64,000 nucleotides of DNA from contig OZ022256.1 of the NCBI GenBank assembly GCA_963978905.1, forward strand, positions 43,572,001 to 43,636,000, in the 5' to 3' direction. Shown here piece by piece: positions 1-12,195 of this stretch (the stretch's first letter is position 1; the number at the start of each line of letters is the position of its first letter). The notes under the pieces are model-generated. The model was not told where the DNA came from and did no database searches. It saw only the letters and a program-made list of their open reading frames with translations. A program made the translations under genes and the position numbers. The DNA comes from Trichostrongylus colubriformis. Taxonomy: Eukaryota; Nematoda; Chromadorea; Rhabditida; Trichostrongylidae.

Positions 1-444
1 TGTTCTTTCGTATAGGGTTCCTCCGGCGGTTTCCTTGAGTTTCGTCAGAACCGCTAGAGGGATAAGGCGTTTGGTGGTGTAGGGGATAGAATCCTAAATC
101 TTGAGCCATGTTTAGGCCTAGGAAGACGATCTGGTCGAAACGTTAGGCCGTAAATAAATATTCCACCTAGAAAACTCGTTGGCACAGATGAAAATCAAAT
201 TAGTTTATTCGTAACAATTTTCTGATGCGTCATAGAAAAGCTGAAGCACTGAAAATTCCCCGAAATCTGTAAATTATTTTGAAAAGGGGAAACAAAACAG
301 CAAATTGGAGGGATTCTGACGAAATGGTGTTTCTCGCTACACCAGGTAAAACGAATGCATGGGTGGACTGAACTGCTTCATACCACTATTCTCTTATATT
401 CAGTGTGTGTGTCATCTATCACTAGCCCCACATTTATAAAATAC

Positions 445-3400
445 CTGAATGAGAAGAAGTCGGAACATCTGCTTCTGACGCTTCTTCGTTACTTCACTAG
501 TGGCATTGTATCTATAGAGCGATCGGTAGGTTGCTGAAACAGCAGTAGAGGAAGCAGCGATCGTTTGTGTTGTTTACGGAAACTATTGAAGGCCTTACCT
601 ATTCCACAGAAAGGGATAAGCGCGAGTGTAGATCCAACAACAATGCTAACGTTGAGCAGGCCTGACACGTCCAACCACTGTACTTCTCCATTTATCTGTA
701 ATGACTCTTGGAGCTCTCAGGCACCGTTCCAGAAAAAATCAGCCTCACTAGGGAAAAATTTCAATTCTCCGTGGAACGCTGGAATGGGATCTGGGTGCAT
801 TGATAGGGCCTCGAACTCTGATTACAGTTGTGAAAACCAAAATTGCAAAATGCCGCATTTAGGGAGGGTCAAAATTTGTTTGCGATGGCCCATCGGAGCA
901 ACACTTTGCTTGAACTAATGCACCAACGGGCCTAACTGTTTGCGCAGCAACGGCATTGTGGCTGAATGATAGCGCTCTTGCTGTACAGATGGCGAACGGT
1001 GCTTTGCCTAATCTATTATCCTTTTTGCGAGCCACATCAAGCAAAGTTCCGCGTCGATGAGTCATTGCAAACAAATTTTGATCCTTCCGAACTCGGTTTG
1101 GAATGGTATTTCGTAACCATGGCTTTCATACTTCCGTAATCAGCATTCGAGACCCTATTTGGGTGTTTAGGCCGCGGCCGTACTTTTTGGTGCCGCCGGC
1201 AGGGCGTGGCTACGTACTTCTGGGGTGTGGGCAGATATGACAGCGAATCGCGTGGCCGCCCGCGGCGAGCGGCGCGGCGGGTGCGAATGCCAGTGGCAGG
1301 GCATGGCAGCCTTCAAGCGAGGCAGTATGGCATGAGTGGAAGCGCAGACGTGACGCAGTCACGCTTGGCTGCCTCCACAGTGCAATCGATACGGCGAGTC
1401 GTACTGGTGGCGCCGCGAGTGAAACGCCGCGCAGCGATTCGCTGTCATATCTGCCCACACCCCTAGTTCTGCGTCTCCGCCTATGCCACCCTGCCTCGTT
1501 GCCTGCGCTCATATGTTCATCATCAATCAGCTACTAAACGATACCTTCATTTTTTCTTGTTTGCATATACTTTTCAAAGAACTTGGAATTTTCAAAAAAG
1601 TTCTCTGAATAGAATAATGAGAGAAAAGCAAGCTTCCAGTTGACGTTCTGGCAGTAATTTTCGCATCATTAGTGTTCCCATACAGGAACAGTTTACTTTC
1701 CTCGAATACTTTCCTCGAATTTAGCTCATCTTTTTATGTACTGCTTCCTTTCCGGCTTGTGCATTTCTCCAATTTCTAATCCCTTTTAAATCCCAGACCT
1801 TTTTCTCTGTATTTCTTATACTCCATATCCTCCGATCTCTTTCGTGTGCGTTAAACCTTGTACCTTCTCTCCATATATTAGGTCTATGCAGAATAAATGG
1901 CCAAAACGGACCACTTTCTTCAAAACGCCATAACTTCGCTCAGACACAACTTTATTTGTCGAAATAAAAACCATTCGAATCTACACAACCTTGCCAACGA
2001 TCTGGTAAAGAAAATATGCCATCACGATCAAATTCTGGATTGCGAAAATTAATGAAGTCAACGATGGCATTTTCAACATGCATCGTTTCGGCGAACTCCT
2101 TCTGACGCAGGTTTGCATCGAGAACCGGGAAAAAGTGGTAATTCGTCAGGGATAGGTCTGAAGAATAAGGGGGTGAGGGAGAGTCTCGATCAGTTTCTGC
2201 CGGGTGACTTGCGAACTGTTGGGTTTTGCGTTGTTTTGCGCACCCAGTAAAAAATGATGCAGTTAGGCATCGAGCCTCTCCCCCACCCCCTTATTCCCCA
2301 GACCTATCCCTGACGGATTTCCACTTTTTCCTGGTTCCCGAGCAAACCTGCGGCAGAAAAAATGCACGGTAAAAATGCCATTCTTGACTTTATTGATTCT
2401 CGCAATCCACAGTTTGATCGATGGCATATTTTCCTTACCAGATCGTCGGCAGAATTCTGTAGATTTGAATGGTTTTTATTTCGACAAATAAAGTTGTGTC
2501 TAAGCGAAGTTATGGCCAATTACGTTTCGGCCATTTATTCTGCATAGACCTAATATGTATTTACCAGCACTGCATAATTTCTTCATTCTCCTCCACATTC
2601 TTCGTGCTGTAGATATGGACCGCTAAAAACAAGGTATCGATATGTATTTTAGTCTTACCGCATATACGGTGCCAACGTAGCCTATCTCGTTTATATTTAA
2701 TCCATACGAGTGCATCAGTTCTTCAGCTAAATAGGCGTCTTTTACAGGAGAGGGTCCGAAGTTGAAGAAGCAAATAGCCCCATAATCTATAGCAGTGAAA
2801 GCATACATTGCTATTAAAATATAGCATCCTGCTCCAAAAAGAAACCGGGCACTCGGTCTGCAAGAAGTGTGACCTGCGTTTGAATCATGTATAACGAAAT
2901 TATAAGGTATTCGTGGAAACTGGTCTGCGACACAATTAACCTGATCTGGAAAATCCCCAGAATATTGGAAAGAAATAAATGTGAAAAGAATTTGAGCGGA
3001 CCATAAGTTCGTTACATTTACTGCAGCGTACTACAACGAAACAACGATGGATGTTTCAGGCTGCTTTCATATACTGCAACACAGCCGCATGACTCATAGT
3101 CAGGAGGAGGATATGGCCCTTACATGCGCCCCATTTACGATTTGAGACCCATTTGCGTAATAATTTCACGATAATGTAGACTAACGTTTTTCTTTTTTCT
3201 CTTTTCTTCTTTCTCTTTTTCCAACTTTTTTATCCCTCATAATAGTGCTTACAGTAAATCTCCGAATAAGCACTGTGGCTCGAACTATCCTACGAAACGA
3301 AACCCAACCAAATGTACAGTGCTCTGCATAATGATACAGCCATCTATAAATTGTCCAAGAACTCTGTTTGCAGAGTGATTCAAAAAAAGTCTCTAAGTAA

Positions 3401-6400
3401 AAGATGTAGCCACTATGGACGCGAATTTTTTTTATTTGTTTTGAAAATGTCGCTTTTCCTAATTTGCAAAATGATGCAGCCACTGAACAGATTGAAGTAT
3501 CGAACAACGAGAAAACAACAAAAAGGTGAAAAATGCTAATATTACAGGCAGCTGGACCTCCTTCAATTTAAATATCCTGATGTCTGGACTATCTAGGCCC
3601 ATACGAATTCTTGCAGAATGTTTTTAATCCACTTGGTCCCATGCTCCGATGAGGGCCTGCATAAACTCCCTAACTCCTTCGAAATGGCTTCTCTCCACGT
3701 GAGTCCTTTTCAGCATAAAACTTCAATGAATTCTCCATGTGATAAAGGTCGGGTCCGTTCGCTGTCCAGGTCAGAAGCTCCATTCGGTGACGGTTTCACG
3801 ATGATGGAGTGCTCCGGTTGACAGGAAGTGGCCCATTAACTTGCACGAAAACAAGGATATGGTGTAGTTTTCAACACGCATAACGAGAGAAGGGCACGAA
3901 GCATGAAGATCCGGTCATCGGATGGCTTATCCTTCCAAGAACGAAACAAAAATTCCAAAGATTACTGGGCCTCACGCCATGACAGCTCCTCCTTTGAAGA
4001 TCTTTTTGAAAACCGAAGTCTGTCCCTCATGCTATGATGCCGGTAGTCGCCCGGGCAGTCATATCTGAGTTGTTTGTCGTAAGGAAGGACAGTATGGAGA
4101 GAAAACAGTAAGGAGAAGGTGCACAATCTCCTGAACGTAGAACTCAAGCACCTCAGTCGGATCTGCTCCATCTCTTAGCGAAACCGACCGTGCTTTCGCA
4201 TATTCTTGGGTTTTGAACACTGCGCTTCTCATTTCTCGCCTAAAAATGGATTTGCACTTCTTCAGGTTCCTATAAGCAGTCTTTGTTGAAACCTTGAGCT
4301 TCAGCGAAGATCTTGTTCCCCAGCATGACCCTAGAAAACTTTACTCATCTTTTGAAATCCTGCACTTGTTTCTATCTGAAGGCATAGCAGAACCCTCAGT
4401 ACTCCTTCTGGTTTCATACCCTGCAGAACCCTATTTGAAATTATCGAGAAGTATGCAACGCCGTATCCTTTTTCGCGCAATCTGACATTTGGACGTCTGC
4501 AGGCCTTATTTTGAGGTGAATTAATCTTTGTTTAAGTCAGATAGCAGTTTTCTTCTTGTCATTACCTAAAAATGATGAGCCTACAGCAACAATACAGCTT
4601 CAGCAAGTGGAGTTCAAAAGCGACGAGAGAATCCGAAGTGGCTGTATCATTTTGCAGAATAGGTAAAGCGACATTTTCAGAACGAATGAAGAACATTTTT
4701 TCGTGTTTTCCAACTACAATTTGATATTGATGCGAGAATGCGCGTCCACACTGGCTACATCTTTTAACTTTTTGAATCACTCTGCAAACAGAGTTTTTGG
4801 ACAATTCATAGGTGGCTGTATCATTTTGCAGAGCACTGCTTAGTATTAGTCACGGAGAGGGCACGTTCTAAATAACAGATGGTAATAAAGCCAAGTGTTT
4901 GCAGTATATATGGCTCTCAGTTGTATGAGTCGATAATGCGAATGTGAGCGTTTCAATAATTTTGAGCGTGTCATCCATTTCGTAGAGTGAACTATTTCTT
5001 CTCATTGTTTTTCTTCTTCGCATCTGTTCATCCCAAAATTGGACACGCCCCCAATCCCAGCCGCAGGTAGCAGCTCATAATTCCCTTTTCGTTTGCCTCT
5101 TTGTAAGAACTTACCTGACCACTTGTATGTAGCGATAAACAAATTGTAAAGCTATTAAATAAAGCGACTGAGCGAAGAGTGAAGTAAAAACAGCAGTCAG
5201 CAAACGGCTAGCACTTCTGGGAATCGGCCCCAGACCAGAGGTGAATAGAAAAAAAGAAAGATCGTAGATATGGATTACCTGAAACACACCTAAATATGTT
5301 ACACCGCGATTGTTTGAAAAGATTTGCGTTTCTCCTTTCAAGTAAAAGAAGCTCCCTGCGGACGAAGCCAATAGCCTCTCTAAAATTGCACTTCTAGTGC
5401 CACAGTAGAATCGCTCATATATGATTTCGAAAATTTAATATTCTCGGGTGCACTTCTGAGGGAATCCTACTATTCAGGAAAGGGAATCATGGTCATTTCA
5501 AATGAATTTCATAAGCTCATGCATACGCTAGTGGCGTGTTTTGGGTGGAAGGTGTACTCGACGTTTTACGCTAAAGCCCCATGCGCATAAATAGGCACGC
5601 TTGCACCTGTTATAAACGACCCGCCTCTGAGTGGGCAGTCGCACGCGGCGCGTGCGACTGCCACCTATCATAGATAGGCTTGTGTCCCTTCAATATCATT
5701 GACGCAGCGTGCAGTAGAACACATCCGCCGTAACCAACGATTCTCGTCTATATAATCTTGTTTCTTTTGAACTGAAGTATTACACAGTATCTTCATTCAT
5801 TTCCAGTGGTTGGTCACATTATCATACTTACTGCATTCAAAAAGAGTCAGAACAAGAGGCGAGAATTCATCTCAAATTTTTTCTCTCGTATGGAACGGCT
5901 TGAGTGTGATACGTTAAAGGCAGCATCAGGGGTTATGTGGCAATGCAGAAATCCCTACAAGAAGTCACGCACATGGTAGTCCTGGGCCTAAGAAGGCTAC
6001 CTGTGGCGAAATTCCGGTGAAAAAGCGCCCCTCCGAGCTGTAGAAACGCTGCAAACGCCGCAAGCGCCCATCTGTCCCGCCTTCTGATAAGTCGATCCCG
6101 CCTCCGGATGACGTAATTTCCGACTGACTGGGGTGGGAGCGGCCAAGGAGATGCGGCAGGATCGAAGGTTTTGCGGCGCGCTTTCGCAGTTTTAGCTTGA
6201 AGGTCACTCCAAGAAATAGATGCTGTCACATTTCCAAACATTCCATTGTGTTTACTTGGCAACATGCCAATGTAAAACTAGATCAGACTGCCCGCCTCTT
6301 GACGAACAGGTCGTCCGCGTCGAGAATCAACAGTGGGTAGGGGGTCCTATTTCTCGGGTTTTGGGCCATTTCCATCCGTTTTTTCTCCACTATCCTGTTA

Positions 6401-7421
6401 CTAGGCATCTCGACTTTCACATTCACTACTTCTTCTTTCGTCCGACTTTTCCCTAATGCTGCCTTCAATAGCAGCACTGATTTCTAATTGAAGGCAGTGA
6501 TAGGGGAAATTCGGACGAACAGTGAAAAATGGTGAATATGAAAGTCGAGGTGCTTAGTAATACGGAAGGAAATGGCGAACATCCTGACTGAATGCGACCC
6601 ACTTCCCACCGTTGATTCTCGACGCGGACAACCTTTCTGTCAAGAGGCGTGTACATAGTCCGAACGAGATTGGCATGTTGCCAAGTAAACACATGGGAAT
6701 GTTAGGAAATACACCGTTCTCATCGTAGCCAACCAGGAATCACGTCGCCTGAAGGCGGGGTCTGTCATCCGAAGGTGTCAGCTGGTAACCGTTAAGGCGC
6801 GGTCATACTTTACGTGTCAGTAATATGGCATAGGCATAGTATGGCACTATGCCAAGATTCGAAATCGAAATCGTGTGTTCTCGTTACGATCACCATACTG
6901 TAATGTGGTTGGGTCGAGCGATTTGCAAACGGTGCGCGTTATCAGGTTGACGCCGTCGTTGCAGCAGGCACATGCTTGCGTCAATCGACGCAGACACGTA
7001 AAGTATGACCGCGGCCTAACGCCGCGGTCATACTTTACTCACTACAGCTCGGGGACCCGCTTTTCGACGGGAATTTCGCCATAAATAGTCTTCCTGGGTC
7101 CCTGGCTTTCATGTGACTTCTTTAAGGGATTTTTCAAAAGCCACATTATGTGTGTGTGCTAACGTCTTTAATGTGTGCATAAGTAGTAATCAATGAAAAG
7201 CTCTTGAACAGAATGTAGGAATAGTTTACCGGCATTACTAAAGCTAGCGTTGTGGAATACATAATGTTGAAGAGAGCGAGTATGAACATTAGTATTTTGT
7301 ATGTGCCGAATTCAGCAGTAGAATGCTTGTAGATGAAGAAAATAAGTACAGAATTGAGTATAAGTGATAGCACCATGGCGACATAGACAAATATGATGTG
7401 GTACTGGTGCAGTATTGACAT
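445..7421 (-). CDS. Str-family seven-transmembrane chemoreceptor, 3' end off window
   Basis: Nematode 7TM chemoreceptor of the Str superfamily, expected in sensory-neuron membranes as a G-protein coupled receptor. Exons on the minus strand: 7421-7230, 5278-5115, 2857-2659, 695-599, 533-445. All junctions are GT-AG and phases agree (0, 2, 0, 1, 0), giving 247 residues. Exon 1 encodes TM1-TM2, exon 2 ends in the Str-typical FVYRYIQVV stretch after TM3, exon 3 carries TM4 and the FGPSPVKDAYLAEEL loop before SYGLNI, exon 4 TM5 (GEVQW then LLNVSIVVG), exon 5 the cytoplasmic QKQMFRLLLIQ segment that precedes TM6 in this family. Str proteins are about 340 residues, so TM6-TM7 (about 90 residues) are missing; no phase-0 exon is visible in 1-444, so they probably lie left of the window. 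The first ATG fits the family N-terminus. Three of the introns are about 2 kb and repeat-filled. No frameshift or stop seen; the ligand is unknown. Confidence 0.85.
1168..1500. mobile_element. MITE family A copy 1 (GGCCGCGG terminus)
   Basis: Begins with the terminal motif shared by the family (TTAGGCCGCGG then a TACTTT box), diverged here. It holds an internal inverted repeat: the sequence at 1215-1252 (GGGCAGATATGACAGCGA) is repeated in reverse complement at 1432-1470. No right terminal repeat is clear. It lies in the long intron between exons 3 and 4 of the chemoreceptor gene. Confidence 0.55.
1878..2553. mobile_element. Palindromic mariner derivative, copy 1
   Basis: A 676-bp element flanked by TA on both sides, with terminal inverted repeats reading TTAGGTCTATGCAGAATAAA inward. 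Both arms carry the 3' end of a mariner transposase in opposite orientations (left arm on minus, right arm on plus), recognisable as the C-terminal stretch around NYHFF and DRW. The two arms surround a unique central spacer near 2185-2280. It lies in an intron of the chemoreceptor gene. It cannot encode an active transposase. Confidence 0.8.
3317..4838. mobile_element. Tc1/mariner-like element with about 190-bp terminal inverted repeats
   Basis: The ends read CAGTGCTCTGCATAATGATA (left) and the reverse complement of CAGTGCTCTGCAAAATGATA (right). TA precedes the left end; the base pair after the right end is CT. The inverted arms run about 3317-3490 and 4630-4838 and share a second block at AACTCTGTTTGCAGAGTGAT. 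The 1.1-kb middle has no long open frame and no transposase I recognise. It lies in the second chemoreceptor intron, between exons 2 and 3. Confidence 0.6.
5952..7129. mobile_element. Foldback element with about 90-bp terminal inverted repeats
   Basis: Left end TCCCTACAAGAAGTCAC (5952 on) is matched in reverse complement by 7041-7129, including the shared GTGGCGAAATTCCGGTGAAA block. Inside it is a second large palindrome: 6225-6470 against 6485-6700, centred near 6478. MITE family A copy 2 (6793-7020) sits near its right end. A truncated relative is at 60250-60690. No coding sequence is recognised. It covers the first chemoreceptor intron up to and just before exon 1. Confidence 0.65.
6793..7040. 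mobile_element. MITE family A copy 2, with both terminal repeats
   Basis: Left terminal motif GGCGCGGTCATACTTTAC (about 6797) and its inverted partner GTAAAGTATGACCGCGGCC (6998-7016) define a 228-bp unit ending at 7020. A second left terminal motif, GCCGCGGTCATACTTTACT, starts at once at 7021, so two copies abut or one was rearranged. This is the best-preserved copy of the family in the window. Confidence 0.75.
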
Positions 7422-8273
7422 TACCTTCTGACGCTGAATAGGTCATTGTCACTACATTAACATAAAAATCAAGCAAGGTGATCGATCACTATGTTTACTA
7501 CGACCATTACTTTTTCAAGGTAAGCAAAAGTAAGCGTTTACATGTACCAGGAGTTGCGTAATTGAATAACCCTGAAGTAGGAGAAGAAGCTAAACAATAT
7601 CTATCAATACTGAACATTTTGGCTCATATGACTGAGCTGAATTTAGAATCGAAGAGCTGTTGTTTTGTTGTAACTGCCAGAAAAAAGAAAAAATTTTTGA
7701 GATTTGCACGGAAAACGGAACGAGAAACAACGACTAAACGTGAGTTTTATTTCAACGTCAGCTCATAGCTTAGGTCCTGTCGGACTTCGCGATTTTGCCA
7801 TCTTACGACTTCCAAGCGATGTTGAGAATCTGTAATGCCGCAACTTTACGTGCGGAGCGTCGACACTGCAAAATCGCAAATTAGCGACGTCGGGCGGCGG
7901 CCTTAACGGTACCATTCATCTATGTACCAAGGGATGGTTATCTGTAATCAATAGCATCGCTCACAGTCCATTTCACGTGAATAAGCATTTCAGTGAGGTC
8001 ATCCTGAGTGAAGGATGAATGAGGCTAATGGTGGGACCTTGTCAGATAATGTGGGTTACATGGGAGAATAAGGAGATAAACCCTGGCGGACAGGAGGGAT
8101 GCGCATACGAAAACTAGCATGAAACAAGAGGCTAACCATCATTCCATGATGGTAAAAAATACAGAAGACTCGTCAAGGCAGAATGTCAAGAGAGACTGGG
8201 GGAATGCTTTTGTTAAATCTCTCAATAAGGAGCTTCCCCATCAGAAAATGAAGCTGGTCAAGTTGAGGATGGC

Positions 8274-8540
8274 GGATAAAGCATTTGGCGTTAATCAATC
8301 CTTTGTTGACATGCGCCACGCACTCTGAATCCACGCGGAATTGTGGTGGCCGGTGACTGTAACTAAGCCTATACAATGACTTGCGGGGGCCAGCTGATGT
8401 GCTTTGCTTTTATCTCACGAGTCTGGTATAAATTCGTTCATTCCGGATGGATGAAAAGCTCACTTGGTCTAGGCGGGCGTCGGTACAAAATTTGATCCTC
8501 TTACTACGAAAATGGGAGTGCGTTCCATGTCACTAATCCA
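8274..8540 (-). mobile_element. Decayed SINE, copy 1
   Basis: Matches the body of the SINE at 20347-20640 in the same order: GGCGTTAATCAATCC, GCGCCACGCACTCTGAATCC, GACTTGCGGGGGCCAGCTGATG, and the GGCGGGCG block followed by a degraded promoter head (TTTGATCC near 8491). The head is at the right, so it points along the minus strand. No target-site duplication was found. Confidence 0.6.
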
Positions 8541-9229
8541 CTAGAAATCGGCGAGCCGAGGAGAGGGAGCCGCCGTTTATTTACTCAGTTCGTGGATGAA
8601 ATTTTGGTGTTAGGCAGCGGCAGGATACGCCACATTTAAATTATTTAAAATCCATGACTGAATTTATTCAGTCTCAGAAGAGTTACGGGTTTCATCGAAA
8701 GTAGGAGTTAGGAAGATGATAAAAGGTCCAGACATCGATAACGTTGTGTAATGCGCTTATTTAGAGCATGAAGTGGTCACATTAGAAACATTACGGTTCT
8801 TTAACTACTACCAATTACCATATTCATAAATACTGATGGAGTGGTGTTGCTAACCGCGTCATAAGAGTAGGAAAACAACATATCCACTGAAAATGTACAG
8901 CCATTCCCACCTTTGTAAACAAGGGTAAGGTGGAATTTTCCAATTACGATAAACTACAGCTATCATCTATTTTTGACAACGAAGTGTCGCAAACAAAGCG
9001 ACGCAACGGAGTGTGACTAAATTCCTCAAAAGCAGTTTGGGTTCCGAAAGGAATACAACGGAAGGTATCTCAAGTGAATCAGAAAATGGGGCATCTGCCA
9101 GTTTTGCACGAATGCGGTAACTGGCAACTGTTGAAGAACCGCGGTGCTTCTGGTGCCAGTTCTCAATTACTGAGAAATTTTTCGGCGCACTGTGAAAGCA
9201 GAAGGAAATGAAAACAGAATCATTACCTT

Positions 9230-9500
9230 TTGAAGTTAATCAATCCACGCTTAGGATGCGCCACATACTAGATCCACGCAGAATCGTAGTGGTATTGAAA
9301 TGCTATATGATTTACACGATGACTTGTGGGGAACCGTTAATGTACTCGTTAGTAATCCTTCCATATGGTGATGTTACCATTTCTTCACGCAGTGGGATGA
9401 AAGGACCTCAACGGGGCTTCTTGGAATATCAGGGATTTGATCTCCGGATCAAGCTAAGAAGCGGCACCACTTATCACTTCCCCACCTTCACCTCACTTTA
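9230..9500 (-). mobile_element. Decayed SINE, copy 2
   Basis: Retains the SINE body blocks GTTAATCAATCC, GGATGCGCCACATACT, CAGAATCGTAGTGG and GATGACTTGTGGGG, then a degraded head with GGATTTGATCTCCG at about 9429. Orientation as for the other copies (head to the right). More diverged than the copies at 20.3 and 43.2 kb. Confidence 0.5.
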
Positions 9501-9997
9501 AAGCTTGAATAGCAATCTTTCCCATCCCATCTCTTAAATCAAAACTTCTCCGAAGAAACCACGTGACATAGATATTGAGAGCACCGCTTGGAGTAATCAC
9601 GCCATTATAATTCCACGCTACTAACAACACCTGCATTTTCGAATGACTCACTGCGCGGAACGGATTCGGCGACTTTATATAATAGTAGTTCCGTTAAAGA
9701 AGAACATGCAGGAAACAACACGATCCTTTGGAGTTTCGAACCTTCACCCATGATAGTACAACATCCAGTAGAGGAAAAGTCAACCTTCATATGATCCATG
9801 TTAGCGCAGCCTATCCATCGGTTACGTTACCTAGGGGACATAATCATACACTCTATGAAGAAAACTCTCCCTACTATTGTTATGGAAATATAAAAAGTAG
9901 GGAAAATACGATCTCGGTCTTGGAAATATCTTTCCAGTGAATGGTGCAAAAAGATGCCCAGAAAAACTCCAACGGCTCGCACTAGACGAACGAATGA

Positions 9998-10185
9998 AAT
10001 TTTTATACCTTCTTCTGTCGACGCCGTCGCCGCCGGTGCCGGCGTCAATTCGACGCCAACAGGAGAAGATATAAAAAAGCGGCGTCAATTCGACACCGGC
10101 ACCGGCGGCGACGGCGCCAAAATCATATGCCTGCCGCCGTCGCTGCTGGTGCCGGCGTCGGTGCGCAAAGTATGAACGCGGCCCA
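9998..10185. mobile_element. MITE family A copy 3
   Basis: The right terminal repeat (GCAAAGTATGAACGCGGCCC, 10164-10183) is clear; the left one is lost. Internally GCCGGTGCCGGCGTCAATTC is repeated in inverted form across a short spacer (10029-10056 against 10081-10118), giving a strong GC-rich hairpin. Confidence 0.6.
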
Positions 10186-10994
10186 AGAGATGGTATCAAT
10201 AGTGAGGGCAGCGTAAATATTGTCAGCTGTTCTTCAACTGGGGATCCTGAATACACTTGTAATAGATTATGGATCTAAAAAAATGTGGTTATGAATCTGA
10301 GTCATTTTTTGATACATTGTAGCGAAACCACCCAATGCACATTTTAAGGAAATTATCGGAAAATGCTCTAACTTACCACGGTAATTAATTATTGGTAAAA
10401 TTCGAGGGCAGTGAAATCAGACAAGAAATTTTGGAAGTGCCGTAAGACTTATGCACCAATATGAAAGTGTATGTATCGGGCACAAAGGATTCTCAGAGGT
10501 ATCGCTGTATGTTTCCCTTGGGATACTGTGGCTCACCAAACTTTAATAGTTCAGAAATCAGCGATCATTGTTTTTTATTGGTCTCATAGACGAAAGCAGC
10601 AGTTGATAGTTCCAGCCGATTTTCCAGAAAAAATGGAAGAGTTCCAGCGAGCTCAGAGTATTGATGAGAACCAACAAGCTGTCCATAAGCGGAAGTGGTT
10701 ATGTATAGTCTATCATTACCTGCATAATAAGTAGGTTCGAAGGCGTTTTACATACCTGAATTAGATGAGATCTTACCCGTTAGCGAACAGTCAGTCACCA
10801 CAGGTGAGTAATTCAAGTAGAGCGGAACTAAATGACACTCGCTACATCAAAGACGTAGTCACATCGAAGAAAACTTTGATCACTGCATCTGAAAACTACA
10901 TGCCCATGTACCCTGTCATGAGGTGGCACTAACTTTCTAAATCCTATTTATTAGCGATTGACTGTTAAGTATATATGTCCAGCTATGGGAATTA

Positions 10995-11682
10995 TTAGGT
11001 CTGTGCAGAATAAATGGCCAAAACATAAGTGGCTGTAACTTCGCTCAGACACAAGTTTACTTGTTGAAATAAAAACTATTCGAATCTACAGAATTTTGTC
11101 AACGATCTGGTAAAGAAAATATACCATCACGATCAAATTCTGGATTGCTAGAATCAATAAAGTCAAGAATGGCATCTTTACCGTGCATTATTTTTCTGCC
11201 GCAGGTTTGCATCGAGAACCCGGAAGAAGAGGTACATAATCCGTCAGGGATAGGTCTGAGGAATAAGCGGGGTGAGGGAGAGGCTCGATGCCTAACTGCA
11301 TCAATTTTTTACTGGCTGCGCAAAACAACGCAAAACCCCACAGTTCGCAAGTCACCCGGCAGAAACTGATCGAGACTCTTCCTCACCCCCCTTATTCCCC
11401 AGATCTATCTCTGACGAATTACCATTTTTTCCCGGTTCTCGATGCAAACCTGTGTCAGAAGGAGCTCGCCGAAACGATGCATGTTGAAAATGCCATCGTT
11501 GACTTCATTAATTTTCGCAATCTACAATTTTATCAAGATGACATATTTTCTTTACCAGATCGTTGGCAAGGTTGTGTAGATTCGAATGGTTTTTATTCCG
11601 ACAAATAAAGTTGTGTCTGAGCGAAGTTATGGCGTTTTGAAAAAAGTGTTCCGTTTTGGCCATTTATTCTGCACAGACCTAA
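10995..11682. mobile_element. Palindromic mariner derivative, copy 2
   Basis: A 688-bp element flanked by TA, with the same termini as the element at 1878-2553 (TTAGGTCTGTGCAGAATAAA). Both arms again carry a mariner transposase 3' end in inverted orientation; the right arm (plus) can be read from PHPPYSPDLS through NYHFF to DRWQGCVDSNGFY. Its central spacer is the reverse complement of the spacer in copy 1, so the same element was inserted in the opposite orientation rather than two unrelated inversions having formed. Confidence 0.8.
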
Positions 11683-12195
11683 TATAAGCGCTCAGAGAGA
11701 GAACCAATCCCCAGAGCTCGAAAATTCAATACAAATCAGTCGTTCATAGCAATAGCTAAAGAAAGCTTAACTAAAGCAAGGTAATAAAGCGGCAACATTT
11801 GACCGATCAAATAAATAAAAAAGAATCACAGTAAAAAAAAGATTAGAAATTAGTTCACATTTTTAGTACTGAATATTGTAATTCGGAAAAAAAGCGAAGA
11901 CTGTTTCACCGTGATGCCAAAACCCCAGTTAATGCGTAATTATTAGGTTCTTTTTGAATAATAATCATTATGGAAAGATCAAACATTCACGTTTCCAAAT
12001 AATTATGCCGCAGATCAGCCGATACTATTTTCCTCAATGATTTCAGTTTAAAAGCAAATCAATGACAAAAAAGTAAGCTTGTTTTACCAACGAGTGACCA
12101 GTAAACAGGAAGGCATGATAATTATGCCCCCACCTGATAGCTTCCATTGAACACTAAAGGCTATGTACTACTTGCTATTCTCGAATGCGAATTCA

